Below, in pieces: positions 7,001 to 9,575 of a DNA stretch of 9,575 bases. This stretch comes from CAYVFM01 sp964546375. GTDB taxonomy: Bacteria; Gemmatimonadota; Gemmatimonadetes; Palauibacterales; Palauibacteraceae. The position numbers and the translations under genes were made by a program. How positions within the stretch are numbered: the stretch's first letter is position 1; each line of letters starts with the position of its first letter. The DNA is taken from NCBI GenBank assembly GCA_964546375.1, contig CAZJJO010000075.1, forward strand, positions 1-9,575, written 5' to 3'. The notes under the pieces are model-generated. The model was not told the origin of the DNA. It saw nothing but the letters and a program-made list of their open reading frames with translations, and did no database searches.

Positions 7001-7016
7001 CGGCGGCCTGCCGCCG
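7001..7016 (+). terminator. Candidate hairpin just after the gltX-dehydrogenase operon
   Basis: CGGCGG (7001-7006) and CCGCCG (7011-7016) pair around CCTG, directly after the TGA at 6997-6999. There is no U-tract, so it is at best a weak intrinsic terminator or a 3'-end stabilising stem. A second, overlapping pairing (GCCGG 6991-6995 with CCGGC 7000-7004) competes with it. Short GC stems arise often by chance in this DNA. Confidence 0.25.
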
Positions 7017-7029
7017 AGGGCCGACGGCG

Positions 7030-7037
7030 CTTAGGTT
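7030..7037 (+). promoter_or_regulatory. Candidate promoter -10 region of the small membrane protein gene
   Basis: CTTAGGTT at 7030-7037 contains TAGGTT, a -10-like hexamer, and stands out in a GC-rich 89-bp gap. CTGCCG at 7008-7013 is a weak -35 candidate with an 18-base spacer. The start codon follows 51 bases after the hexamer. The CTTAGG core recurs on the minus strand before the ABC exporter gene, which mildly supports a promoter role. Confidence 0.3.
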
Positions 7038-7088
7038 CCGGGGCGAGACCGTCGCCGACGAACCCCGAACGAGCCCGGAGGCGAGACG

Positions 7089-7472
7089 ATGCACGCGGAC
7101 CGGTGGGCGCCCTGGAGCAGCGTGGTCTTCGCCCTCTTCCTGACCGACGCGGGGCCGGTGGTCGACCTCGCCACGGCGGTCGGCCTGGGGGCGCTGCTCG
7201 AGCCCACCGTCCTGCTCCCCCTGCTGGCCCTGCTGCTGGGCACCACCCTCTGGTCGCTGGCCACCGACCGCCGCTACCACCGGGACCCGAGCCCCGCGCG
7301 GCTGACCTGGGCCGGCGCGGCGCTGGTCTTCGCCGGCCACTGGCTGGCGACGGCGGCGATCTGGCTCGGGGCCGCGCTGGTGGCCGCCGCGGCCGTCTGG
7401 AACCGCCGGGCGGTGGCGGGGCTCAGCGCCGAGCGGGCCCGGGCCCGGGAGGTCGACCGCCGGCTCGGATGA
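7089..7472 (+). CDS. Small multi-pass membrane protein of unknown function
   Basis: A 127-residue hydrophobic protein that I do not recognise. It has three to four membrane segments: about residues 12-38 (long, broken by Asp20, Pro23 and Asp26, so perhaps a re-entrant or two short segments), 40-58, 74-92 and 93-105. A cytoplasmic-looking basic loop with DRRYHRDPS (60-68) lies in the middle, and a charged tail rich in Arg and Glu (106-127) ends it. The start is well supported: GGAGG at 7077-7081, seven bases before the ATG, and a separate promoter-like CTTAGGTT further up. The size and loop resemble small MerC-like membrane proteins, but the N-terminal cysteines of MerC are absent, so no function is assigned. 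The gene stands 89 bp after the dehydrogenase and converges on the NhaC-type gene. Confidence 0.75.
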   Translation: MHADRWAPWSSVVFALFLTDAGPVVDLATAVGLGALLEPTVLLPLLALLLGTTLWSLATDRRYHRDPSPARLTWAGAALVFAGHWLATAAIWLGAALVAAAAVWNRRAVAGLSAERARAREVDRRLG

Positions 7473-7479
7473 CGGGGAC

Positions 7480-7532
7480 GGCCCGGGCGGCGGGCCGGCC
7501 GCGCACCCCTGCGAGCCGTCCGTCGTCCGGAC
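7480..7532. terminator. Two small hairpins in the convergent gap before the NhaC gene
   Basis: The 87-bp gap between two converging genes holds GGCCCG (7480-7485) paired with CGGGCC (7491-7496), and GTCCG (7518-7522) paired with CGGAC (7528-7532). Position between converging stop codons suits bidirectional termination. Neither stem has a U-tract and both are short, so the call is weak. Confidence 0.25.
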
Positions 7533-7559
7533 CTCCGCCCGCCCGCGGCGGCCTCCGCG

Positions 7560-9575
7560 CTATCGCTCCCCCTCCCACTGGGGCGAGGCGTCGTCCCGCT
7601 CGCCCACGAAGCGCAGCACCAGGAAGAGGACGGCCGCCCCCGCCGCGTAGCTGATCCACGGCGACATCCCGAGCGCCGTGGGCACGTCGCCCAGCGCCAT
7701 GGCGACCACGCCGACCAGCAGGGCGTAGGGCAGCTGGGTGCGGACGTGGTCCATGTGGTCGCAGGCCGTCCCCATGGAGCTCATCACCGTGGTGTCGGAG
7801 ATGGGCGAGCAGTGGTCGCCCCAGATGGCGCCGGCCATCACGGCGCTGATGCTGCCCAGCAGCACGGTGTAGCGCGCCCCCCCGTCGAAGTCCACGCCGC
7901 CGCCCAGGGAGACGGCCAGCGGGATGACGATGGGCAGCAGGATGGCCATGGTGCCCCAGGAGGTGCCGGTGGCGAAGGCGATGGCGGCCCCGGTGAGGAA
8001 GGTCAGCACCGGCAGCAGGAACAGCGGCAGGCCCTCGCTCAGCACGCTCGCCAGGTAGGGGGCGGTCCCCAGCACCTCGGTCACCTCGCTCAGCGACCAG
8101 GCCAGCACCAGGATCACCGCCGCCAGCACCATGGCCCGGAGGCCGCCGAGCCAGGCCTCGATCGCCTCCCGGGGATCCAGGATCCGCTGGCCCACCGCCA
8201 GGAGGATGGCCACCACGCAGCCGGCCAGCGATCCCCAGAGCAGGGCGGCGAAGGGGTCGGCGGCGCCGAAGACCGACCAGAGGTCGGCCCCCGGTCCCGC
8301 CTCGGCCCGGCCGCCGAAGTAGAGGCCGCCCAGCACCACCAGGATCACCGTCAGCACCGGCAGGGCGGCGTTGTACCAGCGCTCCGGCGCGTCCTCCCTG
8401 GGCTCCATCGCTCCGCCGGAGGTGTCGGCCATGAGCATGGCGTCCTCCCGGTGGAGCCCGTCGCCCCGGCTCGCCCGGTTCTCGGCCTCCCACATCGGCC
8501 CGAAGTCCCGCTGGGTCCAGATCACCAGCCCCACCATGATCAGGGCCAGGATGGGATAGAAGAGGTAGGGGATGCTGTGGATGAAGACCGTGAACGGGTT
8601 GGCCGCCGCCAGGGCCTCGGCCGTCTCCGGCGATCCCGCCGCCTGGCCGGCGGCGATCTGCAGGCCGTCGCCGATGAGCGAGATCTCGAAGCCCGCCCAG
8701 GTGGAGACGAAGACGATGGCCGAGATCGGGGCCGCCGTGGAGTCGACGATGTAGGCCAGCTTCTCGCGCGACACCTTCATGGCGTCGGTGAGGGGCCGCA
8801 TCGTGTTCCCGACGATCAGGGTGTTCGCGTAGTCGTCGAAGAAGATCCCCAGGCCCGACAGGTAGGTGGCGAGCTGCGCCCGGCGCGGGGTGGTGGCCAC
8901 GGGCCGGAGCGCCTGGACGATCCCCTTCGTCCCCCCGGACTTGGCCATCACGCCGACCATCCCGCCCAGCAGCAGCGAGAAGACGATGATGGCCGCGTGG
9001 TCGGGGTCGGCCAGGGCGGGGACGGCGAACCGGTCGATGGTCCGCCACAGGGCGGCCAGCGGGTCCAGGCCGGCGTGGAAGAAGGCGCCGAGCCACACCC
9101 CCAGGAAGAGCGAGATCACCACCTCGCGGAAGACCAGGGCCAGGCCGATGGCGAAGAGCGGGGGGAGGAGGCTGATCCAGCCGGGCAGGACCGGGGGATC
9201 GGCGGCGTCCGCCGCGCGCCCCTCCGGGCCCGCGAGCAGGCGCAACGGCGTGGCCTCCTCGCCCGGCTCCACCGTCAGCTCCTCCGGCGAGGCCGCCTCG
9301 CCGGGGGCCAGCTCGCCCGAGGCCAGGGTCCGGCCCCCGGCGGTCTCCAGCCGCCAGGCCACCGGCGGGCCGTCGCCGTCGCCCGAACGGCGCACCTCGG
9401 CGCCGAAGGGGATCCCCTCCAGCACCACGCCGGGCCCGTCCAGCTCGAGGCCCTCCGCCCGGTCGGCGGCTCCGTAGGCCGGGCCGCCGGCCCCGGCCGC
9501 GGACGTGTCGGGGGCCTGCTGGGCCGGCGCGGCGGGCCCCGCCGGGCCGGCGAGGCCCAGGGCGGCCAGGAGGGA
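7560..9575 (-). CDS. nhaC: NhaC-family Na+/H+ antiporter with N-terminal signal peptide and periplasmic-type domain (5' end beyond window)
   Basis: Secondary antiporter of the inner membrane exchanging Na+ for H+ (some family members couple to organic acids). In the 671 visible residues (1 = codon at the right edge), family motifs are GIFFDDYANTLIVGNTMRPL (243-262), GTSWG (537-541), GDHCSPISDTTVMSS (586-600) and DHMDHVRTQLPYA (606-618), with about eleven membrane helices starting near residue 133. Before them the open frame continues to the window edge: residues 1-10 are a hydrophobic stretch (SLLAALGLAG) followed by an Ala/Pro-rich segment with an APA cleavage-like site (16-18), then about 95 hydrophilic residues with beta-strand-like alternation. 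This reads as a signal peptide plus an extracytoplasmic domain ahead of the transporter. A GTG at 9428 could be called as start but would cut this domain in two, so I treat the gene as 5'-truncated. The ion specificity is inferred from family. Confidence 0.9.
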   Translation of the reverse strand, partial: SLLAALGLAGPAGPAAPAQQAPDTSAAGAGGPAYGAADRAEGLELDGPGVVLEGIPFGAEVRRSGDGDGPPVAWRLETAGGRTLASGELAPGEAASPEELTVEPGEEATPLRLLAGPEGRAADAADPPVLPGWISLLPPLFAIGLALVFREVVISLFLGVWLGAFFHAGLDPLAALWRTIDRFAVPALADPDHAAIIVFSLLLGGMVGVMAKSGGTKGIVQALRPVATTPRRAQLATYLSGLGIFFDDYANTLIVGNTMRPLTDAMKVSREKLAYIVDSTAAPISAIVFVSTWAGFEISLIGDGLQIAAGQAAGSPETAEALAAANPFTVFIHSIPYLFYPILALIMVGLVIWTQRDFGPMWEAENRASRGDGLHREDAMLMADTSGGAMEPREDAPERWYNAALPVLTVILVVLGGLYFGGRAEAGPGADLWSVFGAADPFAALLWGSLAGCVVAILLAVGQRILDPREAIEAWLGGLRAMVLAAVILVLAWSLSEVTEVLGTAPYLASVLSEGLPLFLLPVLTFLTGAAIAFATGTSWGTMAILLPIVIPLAVSLGGGVDFDGGARYTVLLGSISAVMAGAIWGDHCSPISDTTVMSSMGTACDHMDHVRTQLPYALLVGVVAMALGDVPTALGMSPWISYAAGAAVLFLVLRFVGERDDASPQWEGER

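Noticed and set aside
7089..7472. Identification of the small membrane protein as MerC
   Set aside because: Size and topology are similar, but the cysteines expected near the N-terminus are missing and the protein contains no cysteine at all.
8866..9477. A 203-codon plus-strand frame opposite the antiporter
   Set aside because: Ser/Arg/Pro-rich shadow of the antiporter gene with no ribosome binding site or family resemblance.

Overview
The window is extremely GC-rich DNA, with almost every third codon position G or C. It is packed with ordinary housekeeping and membrane genes and no mobile elements. It looks like a chromosomal piece of an aerobic bacterium, because it carries a heme A synthase for aa3-type oxidases and a fatty-acid beta-oxidation thiolase. 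The NhaC-type antiporter with an N-terminal signal sequence points to a cell with an extracytoplasmic space. Gemmatimonadota or a similarly GC-rich Gram-negative lineage would fit, but this is an impression from gene style, not a proof.

Layout from left to right. A GTG-started reading frame runs off the left edge on the minus strand and is coupled to the gene above it. That gene (72-1844, minus) is a complete type IV ABC exporter half-transporter. A 196-bp divergent region with a perfect 9-bp hairpin separates it from ctaA (2041-3027, plus), heme A synthase. ctaA is convergent with a FadI-type thiolase (3024-4331, minus), and their stop codons interlock on a single CTAG palindrome. A 215-bp divergent region follows, then gltX (4547-5986, plus), translationally coupled through a GTGA overlap to a glyoxylate/hydroxypyruvate reductase-like D-2-hydroxyacid dehydrogenase (5983-6999). 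A small unrecognised membrane protein (7089-7472, plus) comes next. The right fifth of the window is an NhaC-family Na+/H+ antiporter (minus, from 7560) whose 5' end lies beyond the window.

The genes do not form one pathway. The only clear transcriptional pairs are ABC exporter plus the left-edge frame and gltX plus dehydrogenase, both joined by 4-bp GTGA overlaps. No gap between genes exceeds about 215 bp, and I found no tRNA, rRNA, CRISPR array, insertion sequence or attachment site. I see no convincing new multi-gene system. The items most worth a second look are the signal-peptide and beta-rich domain fused to the NhaC transporter, a short patch of foreign-looking codon use inside the dehydrogenase, the altered zinc-knuckle cysteines of the glutamyl-tRNA synthetase, and the hairpin just upstream of ctaA.
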